Below are positions 1 to 5,941 of a DNA stretch of 6,052 bases, piece after piece. How positions within the stretch are numbered: position 1 is the first letter of the stretch; every line of letters begins with the position of its first letter. The notes under the pieces were generated by a model, which ran no database searches, was not told where the DNA came from, and worked only from the letters and a program-made list of their open reading frames with translations. Position numbers and translations under genes: made by a program. The stretch is from JBBDWZ01 sp050732575 (GTDB lineage Bacteria; Gemmatimonadota; Gemmatimonadetes; Longimicrobiales; RSA9), in the NCBI GenBank assembly GCA_050732575.1, contig JBOHRF010000323.1:1-6052 (forward strand), in the 5' to 3' direction.

Positions 1-148
1 AGCGCGCGTTCGTGCGCGATCGCCAGCGCGACACCGCGCTCGCGGCTGCAGGATCCGTGTAGTTCGGCTTAGCTGGCACCAACTCACGAAGGAGCGCGAT
101 CAGACGCTCGTGCAACTCGCGCTCGCATTGGCGAAGGCGGGTGTCTGA
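1..148 (+). pseudogene. 3' end of a DUF559 (endonuclease-like) gene, frameshifted
   Basis: The gene enters from outside the window, so only its C-terminal part is visible. In frame 3 (from base 3) the translation is RAFVRDRQRDTALAAAG and then a stop at 60-62. In frame 2 the translation continues as RVVRLSWHQLTKERDQTL and VQLALALAKAGV, with a TGA at 146-148. Joined, the two pieces match the end of DUF559 proteins as I know them: a DRxRDxxLxxxG helix, then GyRVxRxTWxQLT, then a helical tail. Exactly one codon, of which two bases remain (54-55), is missing between the Gly codon at 51-53 and the Arg codon at 56-58, so a one-base deletion explains the break. DUF559 proteins have a restriction-endonuclease-like (Vsr-type) fold and are often orphan genes or part of AbiEi-like proteins; the function here is unknown. 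The break lies after most of the nuclease core, so a shortened product is possible. A sequencing error could also cause it. Confidence 0.68.
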
Positions 149-388
149 ATCCAGGGCCTGCACGGCGGCCAGTCTCGCTTCCGCGGGTCGCCGGCTACAC
201 GCACCCGGAGGGCGGAAAAACGATGGGGCCGCCGCGACATCGCGAATCGATATGCGCCTGGGCGCGACCGTCGTATATCGCGGACCGGCGGCGGATCGTA
301 TAAAATATCCAGTCCACACCACTCCGGGGCAGCCGTTGCTGCTCCATCTACGTTCGACCGCGCCGGACCGGCGCGGGAACAGCCAGCC
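149..388. other. Intergenic region upstream of the S9 peptidase
   Basis: About 250 bases separate the DUF559 relic from the peptidase. I see no convincing gene: the open frames crossing it are arginine- and proline-rich, as expected of random GC-rich DNA. The only distinct signal is an A+T island at 298-308 that may be a promoter -10 region. Confidence 0.5.
299..306 (+). promoter_or_regulatory. Possible -10 region for the S9 peptidase
   Basis: The octamer TATAAAAT stands out in very GC-rich surroundings and lies about 95 bases before the peptidase start. It fits a sigma-70-type -10 box (TATAAA or TAAAAT). No good -35 hexamer is visible 16-18 bases upstream, so the promoter may be weak, activator-dependent or read by another sigma factor. 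Confidence 0.35.
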
Positions 389-394
389 AGGAGG
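389..394 (+). promoter_or_regulatory. Ribosome binding site of the S9 peptidase
   Basis: AGGAGG, a perfect Shine-Dalgarno core, sits 6 bases before the ATG at 401. It fixes the start at 401 rather than the internal ATG at 446. Confidence 0.85.
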
Positions 395-400
395 ATTCCC

Positions 401-3022
401 ATGGAGCTGCACGGCCTTGCTTCGGTTGCGATCCGGCATCGGACGATGCATGTGGCGCTGTGCGCGGCGCTGCTGGTATTGCCGCGTGCGGCCAGCGCGC
501 AGGGTACGCTCGACGACTACCGCCGCGCCGCCACGATCAACCAGCGGTTCGAGAATCTCACCACGGGACTGACCCAGGGCTTGGCCTGGATCGGCCGAAC
601 GAACCAGGCGGTGTATCGAGTCTCGGTGCCGGGCGGCAACCGGTTCGTGCGGGTTGATGCCGAGCAGTGGACAAAGCAGCCGGCCTTTGATCACGCGGCG
701 GTGGCAACCGCGCTCTCGAGCGCGGCCGGCCAGCAGTACACCGAGATCACGCTGCCCTTCCAGTCGATCGCAGTCGTGGAGAATGGCACCGCCATCGAGG
801 GCAACGCTGGCGGGTCGCGCTATCGCTGCACGGTCGCAGGCACGACGTGCACGCGCGTGGGCGCAGCGACGCAAGAGGCGGGCGGTCGGGGCGGGCGCGG
901 CGGCGGTGGTGGTGGTGGCGGCGGCCAGGGTGGAAATCCGCCGCGCTGCGCGTCGGTGGGCGAACGCGCGCTCCAGCAGGGCGAGACCCCGATCGAGGTA
1001 TTCTCGCCGGACTGCAAGACGGTCGCGTTTGTTCAGAATTACAACATCGCGATCCGGCCCGCGCCGCCTGCTGGCTCCCCCGCCGAAGCGGGTGGCGGGC
1101 GAGGTGGACGCGGTGGTGGCGGTGGTCGCGCGGGCGGTGCAGCGCCAACCTACACACGGCTGAGCACGGATGGGTCCGAAGGGGATGGCTACCTGGTCGC
1201 CTCGATCGTGTGGTCGCCCGACTCGAAGAAGCTGGTAGCCTATCGTCAAAAGCCGGGCTACAAACGGGTCCCGCACTACGTCCAGTCGTCCCCGGCTGAC
1301 CAGGTGCAGCCGAAGCTCGTGCCCTACGATCAAGCGCCCGGGAACTTCGGCGGCGGAATTTACCGGAAGGCCGGTGACCTACTCGATTCCAATCAGCCGG
1401 CGATCTTCGAAGTCGAAACGAAGCGCCAGCTCATCATCGATCGAACGCTGTTCTCCAATCCCTACGCCATCTCGCGGCCCGTGTGGCGGAAGGACAACGG
1501 CGCGTACTCGTTCCATTACAATCAGCGCGGTCACATGAACTACCGCGTGCTCGAGGTCGATGCCTCGACCGGCGCCGTGCGTCCGATGGTCGACGAGGTG
1601 ACCAAGAGCTTCTTCATGTACAGTGACCAGGGTCACAACTTTGCCTTCGACGTCGGGTCCTCATGCCGTCTGGCCCAGGGACCGGGCGCTTGTGATTCGT
1701 ATTCGGGCGATGAGCTGATCTGGGCGTCTGAACGTGACGGCTGGAACCACCTCTATCTCTACGATGCGAAAATGGGCCGCGTAAAGAATCAGATCACGAA
1801 AGGTGACTGGGTGGTGCGCGGCGTAGACAGCGTGGATGTGGCGAACCGTCAGATCTACTTCCGCGCGGGTGGAATGAACGCGAACCAGGATCCGTACTTC
1901 ATTCACTACTATCGCATCAACTTCGATGGCACGGGCCTGGTTGCTTACACTGAAGCGGATGGCTTGCACAGCATCACCTGGTCGGCGGCCCGCCAGTATT
2001 ACATCGACACGTACTCGCGCGTAGACCTGCCCACCGTGACCGAGCTGAAACGCGCAAGCGACCGGCGCACGCTCGCGCTGGAGAAGGGTGATATGTCCGC
2101 GGCCGTCAAGGTCGGATTCCGGCCGCCTGAGGTCTTCGTCTCGAAAGCTCGCGATGGCAAGACCGACATCTGGGGCATCATCGTGCGGCCGGTCACTTTC
2201 GATGCAAAGAAGAAGTACCCGGTGATTGAGCAGATCTATGCCGGGCCACACGGATCGTTCGTGCCCAAGACCTGGGGTGGTGGTCAGAACCTGGTGTCGC
2301 TGGCGGAAATCGGCTTCGTGCTCGTGCAGATCGATGGCATGGGCACGAGCAACCGATCGAAGGCGTTCCATGATTACGCCTGGCAGAACATTGCAGACGC
2401 CGGCTTCCCCGATCGCATCCTGTGGCATCAGGCGGTCAACAAGAAGTACGCCTGGTACGACATCACGCGCGTCGGCATTTACGGCACATCGGCCGGAGGG
2501 CAGAACGCGGCCGGTGCCGTCTTCTTCCATCCGGAGTTCTACGATGTGGCCGTGGCCAACTCGGGCTGCCACGACAATCGCATGGACAAGATCTGGTGGA
2601 ACGAGGCCTGGATGGGCGAGATGGGTCCGCACTACGAGACCAATTCGAACGTGACGGCCGCCAAGAATCTGAAGGGTCGCCTCTACCTGACGGTTGGTGA
2701 ACTGGACACCAACGTCGACCCGTCATCCACCTTGCAGGTGGCTGATGCGCTGATCCAGGCAGGCAAGGACTTCGATCTGCTGGTTGTGCCCAACGGCGGA
2801 CACGGTGCAACCGGACGGGATGGCGTGCGCAAGCGCAACGACTTCTTCGTGCGCTGGCTGTGGGGCAAGAATCCGCCCGACTGGAATTCCGGCATCACGC
2901 TGGCAACTCCCAGCGCTGCCACTTCCAGCAGCCAGCTCCAGTTTCCCGAAGAGGAGCCGCCGCCACGGGGCTTTTTCGAAGAGGATCCGACCTTCACGTA
3001 TCCGATGTACTGGTGGTTCTAG
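401..3022 (+). CDS. Exported S9 family serine peptidase (DPP-IV/prolyl oligopeptidase type)
   Basis: A secreted or periplasmic serine exopeptidase that probably cleaves small, perhaps proline-containing, peptides; the exact specificity cannot be read. Residues 1-33 are a signal peptide: a basic RHR at 12-14, a hydrophobic core at 17-27, and likely cleavage after ASA before Gln34. The beta-propeller domain (DPPIV_N type) covers roughly 190-570, with WSPDSKKLVAYR near 271 and RDGWNHLYLYD at 445-455. The alpha/beta hydrolase domain covers roughly 575-825. Its triad reads Ser697 (GTSAGG), Asp769 (GELDTNVDP) and His801 (NGGHG). Tyr613 in QIYAGPHG matches the oxyanion tyrosine of DPP-IV. I do not see the double-Glu motif of true DPP-IV, so aminopeptidase specificity is uncertain. 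Two glycine-rich inserts lie at 161-178 and 231-246. After the catalytic domain comes a 50-residue tail with acidic and proline patches, ending in aromatics (MYWWF). The length of 873 residues is above a typical DPP-IV, partly because of the inserts and tail. It appears monocistronic. Confidence 0.93.
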   Translation: MELHGLASVAIRHRTMHVALCAALLVLPRAASAQGTLDDYRRAATINQRFENLTTGLTQGLAWIGRTNQAVYRVSVPGGNRFVRVDAEQWTKQPAFDHAAVATALSSAAGQQYTEITLPFQSIAVVENGTAIEGNAGGSRYRCTVAGTTCTRVGAATQEAGGRGGRGGGGGGGGGQGGNPPRCASVGERALQQGETPIEVFSPDCKTVAFVQNYNIAIRPAPPAGSPAEAGGGRGGRGGGGGRAGGAAPTYTRLSTDGSEGDGYLVASIVWSPDSKKLVAYRQKPGYKRVPHYVQSSPADQVQPKLVPYDQAPGNFGGGIYRKAGDLLDSNQPAIFEVETKRQLIIDRTLFSNPYAISRPVWRKDNGAYSFHYNQRGHMNYRVLEVDASTGAVRPMVDEVTKSFFMYSDQGHNFAFDVGSSCRLAQGPGACDSYSGDELIWASERDGWNHLYLYDAKMGRVKNQITKGDWVVRGVDSVDVANRQIYFRAGGMNANQDPYFIHYYRINFDGTGLVAYTEADGLHSITWSAARQYYIDTYSRVDLPTVTELKRASDRRTLALEKGDMSAAVKVGFRPPEVFVSKARDGKTDIWGIIVRPVTFDAKKKYPVIEQIYAGPHGSFVPKTWGGGQNLVSLAEIGFVLVQIDGMGTSNRSKAFHDYAWQNIADAGFPDRILWHQAVNKKYAWYDITRVGIYGTSAGGQNAAGAVFFHPEFYDVAVANSGCHDNRMDKIWWNEAWMGEMGPHYETNSNVTAAKNLKGRLYLTVGELDTNVDPSSTLQVADALIQAGKDFDLLVVPNGGHGATGRDGVRKRNDFFVRWLWGKNPPDWNSGITLATPSAATSSSQLQFPEEEPPPRGFFEEDPTFTYPMYWWF
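881..934 (+). repeat. Low-complexity GGC/GGT tract encoding the first poly-Gly insert
   Basis: This tract encodes residues 161-178 of the peptidase: two GGR units, then nine glycines, then QGG. It lies before the recognisable beta-propeller blades and is probably a flexible surface loop. Such near-pure GGN tracts are prone to replication slippage in steps of three. Confidence 0.85.
1091..1138 (+). repeat. Second GGN tract encoding a poly-Gly/Arg insert
   Basis: This tract encodes residues 231-246 (GGGRGGRGGGGGRAGG) of the same peptidase, 52 residues after the first insert. The similar GGRGGRGGGGG order suggests either duplication of one tract or convergent growth in two loops of neighbouring propeller strands. 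Confidence 0.85.
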
Positions 3023-3027
3023 CGGTT

Positions 3028-3101
3028 TCCACGGAGACGGGGAGATGGGGAGACGGTGAGTTTTTCTAATTACGGGCTCACGCTATCCCCGTCTCCGTGG
3101 A
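3028..3101. repeat. Inverted-repeat element with tandem octamers between convergent genes
   Basis: TCCACGGAGACGGGGA (3028-3043) is exactly the reverse complement of TCCCCGTCTCCGTGGA (3086-3101), giving a 16-bp stem. The left side also holds three head-to-tail octamers, GGAGACGG, GGAGATGG and GGAGACGG (3033-3056). A second nested stem pairs GTGAG (3056-3060) with CTCAC (3077-3081) around an AT-rich loop containing TTTTTCTAATTA. The element starts 6 bases after the peptidase stop. It could be a two-way transcription terminator, although no U-tract directly follows the outer stem. It could also be a REP-like or MITE-like dispersed repeat. Confidence 0.75.
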
Positions 3102-3241
3102 TGCGACTGGTGCTATTCGCCAGGGCGCTCACTCAACCGGCCCGCACCTGAGTCGAGCGATTTTTGCTACTCCGCCATCCTGGCGATCAAACGAGCCCGC
3201 TGCGGATGATTCGGTCGGACTGAACAGACGTTTGTGACGCG
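3102..3241. other. Intergenic stretch between repeat element and SDR gene end
   Basis: There are 140 bases downstream of both convergent genes. I see no open frame with protein-like composition, no tRNA-like fold and no further clear repeat. Confidence 0.4.
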
Positions 3242-4207
3242 CTACTTCACGCGTGCCAGCGCTTCATCGAGCATCTTCACCAGCGCCTCGCGATCGTAGC
3301 TGAACTTGTGCGCCTGGTTTAACTGCACGAGCTCCTCGATCGCTTTGCGGATCGTTACCTCTGCCTGGCGCGCTGCGGGCACAACCATGTAGCGCATCTT
3401 CGGGTTGGGGTCGAAGAGCGCGTGTTGCGCTGCGGCGGCCACGTCGTCCGGCTCCGGATAGTTGTCGTAGTTGCCCATCGCGGCGACCATGTTGCGAGCC
3501 TGCTGCTCGAATTGCGTGCCGGTGAGTCGCTTCAACGCGGCTTCCGCCTGGGCCGTCGTACTCCGGCCGATCTCCGAACGATAGTTGCCCGGCTCGATGA
3601 GACTCGACCTCACACCGAAGCGCGCCATTTCCACAGAAAGCGCATCGCCATACGCTTCCATTGCGTGTTTGCTCATGCTGTACGGACCCATGAACGGGCC
3701 GGATAGGATCCCGGAAATCGAGCTGATAGTGACCACCCGGCCCTTGGACTCGATCAGCAGCGGGGCGAAGGCCTTCGTGATGCGATAGGGCCCGAAGACA
3801 TTGACGTCGAAGATGGACGAAAGCTCCTTCTCCTCGACGTCGATCAGCGGAGCGAGCACCGCGATGCCGGCATTGTTGACCACGCCGTGCAGTCCGCGAC
3901 CGCCGCGTTTCACGGTCTCCACTGCGGCCGCGATGTCCGCCGCAACGGTCACGTCGAGTTTGACCGCCTGCACATTCTTGATCGCGTTGAGCGCGGTGAT
4001 GTCTTCGGCTTTACGTGCCCCCGCATACACGAAGTAGCCCTTCGCGGCGAGCGTCTCGGTAATCTTGCGTCCGATGCCGCTGCTGGCACCGGTGACCAGG
4101 ACGGCCGGCTGCGCGCCTGTACTCGCCTGGGCCGGTGCCCGTGCAGGAAGGACGGACGTGATGCCAAAGGCAACAGACGCGGAAATCCGTAGCATCGATC
4201 GAAACAT
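3242..4207 (-). CDS. Classical short-chain dehydrogenase/reductase with N-terminal signal-like leader
   Basis: An NAD(P)-dependent oxidoreductase of 321 residues; the substrate is unknown. The Rossmann signature TGASSGIG is at 39-46, NNAG at 111-114, Asn136 (FDVNVFG) and Ser163 (ISSISG) follow, and the catalytic pair Tyr176/Lys180 lies in YSMSK. All members of the N-S-Y-K tetrad are present. YAGARK after the second strand, with its basic residue, leans toward NADP(H). IEPGNYRSEIG at 204-214 is the usual PG segment. The general pattern (GYFVYAGAR, LDVT, VEMARFGV) resembles retinol dehydrogenase/17-beta-HSD-like SDRs. The start at 4207 has GAGG five bases upstream. No ATG, GTG or TTG codon occurs between Met5 and the Rossmann fold, so the leader belongs to the protein. 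Residues 1-28 read as a signal peptide (RSMLR, hydrophobic stretch, ARAPAQA), which is odd for a cofactor-dependent enzyme. The open frame continues upstream to about 6010, but that part is an antisense shadow. Confidence 0.9.
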   Translation of the reverse strand: MFRSMLRISASVAFGITSVLPARAPAQASTGAQPAVLVTGASSGIGRKITETLAAKGYFVYAGARKAEDITALNAIKNVQAVKLDVTVAADIAAAVETVKRGGRGLHGVVNNAGIAVLAPLIDVEEKELSSIFDVNVFGPYRITKAFAPLLIESKGRVVTISSISGILSGPFMGPYSMSKHAMEAYGDALSVEMARFGVRSSLIEPGNYRSEIGRSTTAQAEAALKRLTGTQFEQQARNMVAAMGNYDNYPEPDDVAAAAQHALFDPNPKMRYMVVPAARQAEVTIRKAIEELVQLNQAHKFSYDREALVKMLDEALARVK

Positions 4208-4212
4208 TGCGG

Positions 4213-4216
4213 CCTC
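4213..4216 (-). promoter_or_regulatory. Ribosome binding site of the SDR gene
   Basis: On the minus strand GAGG lies 5 bases before the ATG at 4207. It is short but well placed and supports this start over the in-frame ATG at 4195. Confidence 0.5.
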
Positions 4217-4397
4217 GACAGAGGAGGAACTGACTCGGGTGCGAAGAGAATGCTTTCGCTGGCCAACACCCGCCAGTCTCATTCGTCCCTGCAGCCAGCG
4301 CGTTGGTCTCCGCCCTGCGCGCAGCCACTGTCGGTGCGCACACATCCAGCGCGGACAGTAGGACCGGACCGCGCGCCGGGTTCGGTCCTCACCGGCC
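4217..4397. other. Divergent intergenic region
   Basis: This region separates the SDR gene (-) from the regulator operon (+), and both promoters should lie in or beside it. I could identify only the operon promoter, just downstream. For the SDR side no convincing -10/-35 pair was found. A 63-codon open frame at 4250-4441 has no well-spaced ribosome binding site and no family resemblance, so I do not call it a gene. Confidence 0.45.
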
Positions 4398-4425
4398 TTG
4401 CCGTTGACGGCCCGGTCTTTATACT
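4398..4425 (+). promoter_or_regulatory. Sigma-70-type promoter of the regulator/UppS-like/DUF4173-like operon
   Basis: The -35 TTGCCG (4398-4403) and the -10 TATACT (4420-4425, five of six consensus bases) are separated by 16 bases. Transcription would begin near 4432, about 50 bases before the regulator start. A tempting TTGACG at 4404-4409 is only 10 bases from the -10, too close to be its -35. Confidence 0.6.
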
Positions 4426-4436
4426 GCAAAGTACTT
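4422..4436 (+). promoter_or_regulatory. Candidate operator overlapping the -10 box
   Basis: TACTGCAAAGTA (4422-4433) has inverted TACT/AGTA ends, and AAGTACTT (4429-4436) is a perfect 8-bp palindrome. Both lie across the -10 and the presumed start of transcription. A repressor bound here would block its own operon, and the first gene encodes a winged-helix protein. The regulatory role is inferred, not shown. Confidence 0.4.
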
Positions 4437-4453
4437 CGTAGATGGGCATCCAG

Positions 4454-4489
4454 GGAGGCACCAACATGGCCAGGCAGCACAGTGGCTAG
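4454..4489 (+). promoter_or_regulatory. Strong ribosome binding site with 7-codon leader overlapping the regulator start
   Basis: GGAGG (4454-4458) is followed after 7 bases by an ATG at 4466. That frame encodes only MARQHSG before a TAG at 4487-4489. The TAG overlaps the probable GTG start of the regulator (4482), which is in another frame. This could be a coupling leader. It could also be the original start of the regulator put out of frame by an indel. Confidence 0.5.
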
Positions 4490-4874
4490 CGGCGGCGCGG
4501 CGCGGCGCAAGGCGGAGCACGGCGCGGACAGCGGCGCATCTGCGTCTCGGCCGCAGGAGCGGCACCCGTCGCGCTGGAAGACGATCGAGCTGGACCGCGT
4601 CATCCACGAGCGCGTTCGGCTGGCCATTGTAAGCGCGCTAGCGAGTGTTGACTCTCTGACCTTCAATGAGCTCAAGGACCTGCTCGACATCACGGACGGC
4701 AACCTCAGTGTACACGCGCGCCGCCTCGAGGAGGCCGGCTTCGTAGCCTGCGAGAAGTCGTTCGTGCAACGCATGCCGCGAACGCAGTACCGTCTCACGA
4801 CTGCCGGTCGCGCCGCGCTCAACGAGTACCTCAACCACATGGAATCGCTGATCCGACGGGTGCGCGAGAGCTGA
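4482..4874 (+). CDS. Winged-helix transcriptional regulator (MarR/ArsR-like, PF13601-type)
   Basis: A small DNA-binding protein of about 130 residues, probably a dimeric cytoplasmic repressor of its own operon. Residues 1-30 are a disordered basic, Ala/Gly-rich tail. The conserved domain begins at about 35 (IELDRVIHERVRLAIVSAL). Helix two is LTFNELKDLLDI (59-70), the recognition helix is TDGNLSVHARRLEEAG (71-86), and the wing runs through MPRTQYRLTTAG (98-109). The combination of HERVRLAI, DGNLSVH and PRTQYRLT is typical of the single-domain PF13601 family, which is usually about 100 residues. The start is uncertain. A TTG at 4398 would lie inside the -35 box and is unlikely. The GTG at 4482 is the only other in-frame start before the domain, but its own ribosome binding site is weak and the strong one belongs to the out-of-frame ATG at 4466. 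The next gene begins 3 bases after the stop. Confidence 0.85.
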   Translation: MASGGAARRKAEHGADSGASASRPQERHPSRWKTIELDRVIHERVRLAIVSALASVDSLTFNELKDLLDITDGNLSVHARRLEEAGFVACEKSFVQRMPRTQYRLTTAGRAALNEYLNHMESLIRRVRES

Positions 4875-4877
4875 GCA

Positions 4878-5135
4878 ATGGAGCAAAGAATTTTGATGAA
4901 CGCACGCGACGCCATCGCGCGCGGTGACGCGCCGCTCCCGGATGTGGACTTGCTGGTGCGCACGGGCGGCGAGCAGCGGTTGAGCGATTTCCTGCTGCGC
5001 GAGTGCGCGTACGCCGAGCTGTACTTCACACCGTGCGCATGGCCGGACTTGGACGGTGCCGCGTTAGTGGCGGCGGTTGCGGAGTTCGCGCGACGCCAGC
5101 GGAGGTTTGGCGGGCTCACGGCGGTGGCATCATGA
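4878..5135 (+). CDS. Mini-protein equal to the C-terminal part of undecaprenyl diphosphate synthase
   Basis: An 85-residue protein matching only the C-terminal third of cis-prenyltransferases (UppS, about 250 residues). From residue 22, DVDLLVRTGGEQRLSDFLL is followed by AYAELYFT, WPDL and RRQRRFGG; E. coli UppS has IRTGGEHRISNFLL, AYAELYF, WPDF and RERRFGG in the same order. Arg28, Arg34, Ser36 and Glu47 keep the spacing of E. coli Arg194, Arg200, Ser202 and Glu213, which bind the IPP diphosphate and magnesium. The N-terminal part with the catalytic aspartate (E. coli Asp26), the allylic substrate site and the hydrophobic tunnel is absent, and the preceding DNA encodes the regulator. It cannot be a complete synthase by itself. 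The frame is intact, begins 3 bases after the regulator stop, and its stop overlaps the next ATG. An alternative start is the ATG at 4896. It could be a functional binding domain, a partner of another protein, or a fossil kept for coupling. Confidence 0.82.
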   Translation: MEQRILMNARDAIARGDAPLPDVDLLVRTGGEQRLSDFLLRECAYAELYFTPCAWPDLDGAALVAAVAEFARRQRRFGGLTAVAS

Positions 5136-5941
5136 GCCCGCGTGCACGGATTCCCGACGTTGCGCTCGCGTGCGCGCTGCTGCTGGGCCTGCTGGCCGAT
5201 CAGCTGGTGCGCGTGCCCGGCCGGCCCGGGCTGAACGTCTTGCTGTGGGCACTGGCCGGCACGGCTGTGCTCTGGCTGCTGCCGCGCCGCCGGGAGACGC
5301 CGGTTTCGCGGCAGACCTGGTTGCTGGTCGGTGGCGCCGTAGCGTTTGCGGGCCTGCTCGTGCTGCGCGATGCCGATGCCCTCGCGGCGTATTGCATCTT
5401 CTCGGCGGACGTGCTGCTCGGCCTCGCGGCAGGCCGCGGCGCGCTCGCGTGGGCCAGGCGCGCGCACATCGCGTACGGCCTGACCGAGCAGCGGCTGTAC
5501 GTGAGCGTGTTCATGATCTGGCTTACCGGCGTGCTCGCCTGGCTCGCGGCTACCGTGCTGCGCGGGCGGCGGCGCGGCTTCACCTTCGCCGCCACCGCGG
5601 GCGGCCTCGCCTGCGTTGCTGCGCTGCACGTGCTGAACCCGCACGCGCTGATTGCACGCGTCAACATCAGCCGCGCCGCCTCCGGCGCCGAGATCGACGC
5701 CGCCTACCTGCGCGAGCTCAGCGCGGACGCCGTACCCACGCTGCTCGCGCGGCTGCCCTCGCTGCCGGACAGCGAGCGCTGCCGTGTTGCGGCCATGCTC
5801 GAGGAGCGTTGGTCTGGCGAGCGGCGGGGCGGCTGGCGGACGTGGAACCTCAGCGACGCGCGGGCGCGCAGGCTGATGGCGGAGTTCTCGGCACCCGCAG
5901 ATTGCCCTGCGGCTGCGGACAAACTGACGGTCAATTCGTAG
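5132..5941 (+). CDS. Integral membrane protein, DUF4173/DUF4153-like, apparently lacking its central region
   Basis: An inner-membrane protein of 269 residues and unknown function. Hydrophobic segments lie at about 9-27, 35-51, 62-78, 84-101, 122-143 and 150-169, followed by a soluble tail of 100 residues. The block from YGLTEQRLYVSVFMIWL (115-131) through LRGRRRGF, LNPHALIARVNISRA (168-182) and AYLRELSADAVPTLL (191-205) to WRTWNLS (235-241) strongly resembles the C-terminal part of DUF4173 proteins. Residues 1-105 resemble their N-terminal part. As I recall the family it is around 500 residues, with several more membrane helices between these blocks; here they meet near residue 108-113 (about 5453-5470). 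The start is the ATG of an ATGA overlap with the previous gene, which implies translational coupling; GGAGG at 5101 is too far away to serve. An upstream in-frame ATG at 5003 would add an arginine-rich stretch overlapping the previous gene and is rejected. Confidence 0.78.
   Translation: MSPRARIPDVALACALLLGLLADQLVRVPGRPGLNVLLWALAGTAVLWLLPRRRETPVSRQTWLLVGGAVAFAGLLVLRDADALAAYCIFSADVLLGLAAGRGALAWARRAHIAYGLTEQRLYVSVFMIWLTGVLAWLAATVLRGRRRGFTFAATAGGLACVAALHVLNPHALIARVNISRAASGAEIDAAYLRELSADAVPTLLARLPSLPDSERCRVAAMLEERWSGERRGGWRTWNLSDARARRLMAEFSAPADCPAAADKLTVNS

Noticed and set aside
141..572. Plus-strand open frame of 143 codons before and into the peptidase gene
   Set aside because: It overlaps the well-supported peptidase start, and its composition is Arg/Pro/Ala-rich without motifs. 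It is a reading-frame shadow.
1661..2632. 323-codon open frame on the minus strand inside the peptidase gene
   Set aside because: It is a mirror-frame shadow of strongly biased GC-rich codons. It lies antisense to conserved propeller and hydrolase motifs and resembles no family.
4404..4425. TTGACG paired with TATACT as a promoter
   Set aside because: The spacer is only 10 bases. TTGCCG at 4398, with a 16-base spacer, is the better -35.
4250..4441. Small plus-strand open frame of 63 codons with GAGGAGG upstream at 4221-4227
   Set aside because: The purine run is 22 bases from the ATG, too far for initiation. The peptide has no family resemblance, and it runs through the operon promoter.
5003..5131. 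Upstream ATG extending the DUF4173-like protein by 43 residues
   Set aside because: The extension is arginine/glycine-rich and overlaps the UppS-tail gene. The ATGA junction at 5132 is followed at once by a natural membrane-protein N-terminus.
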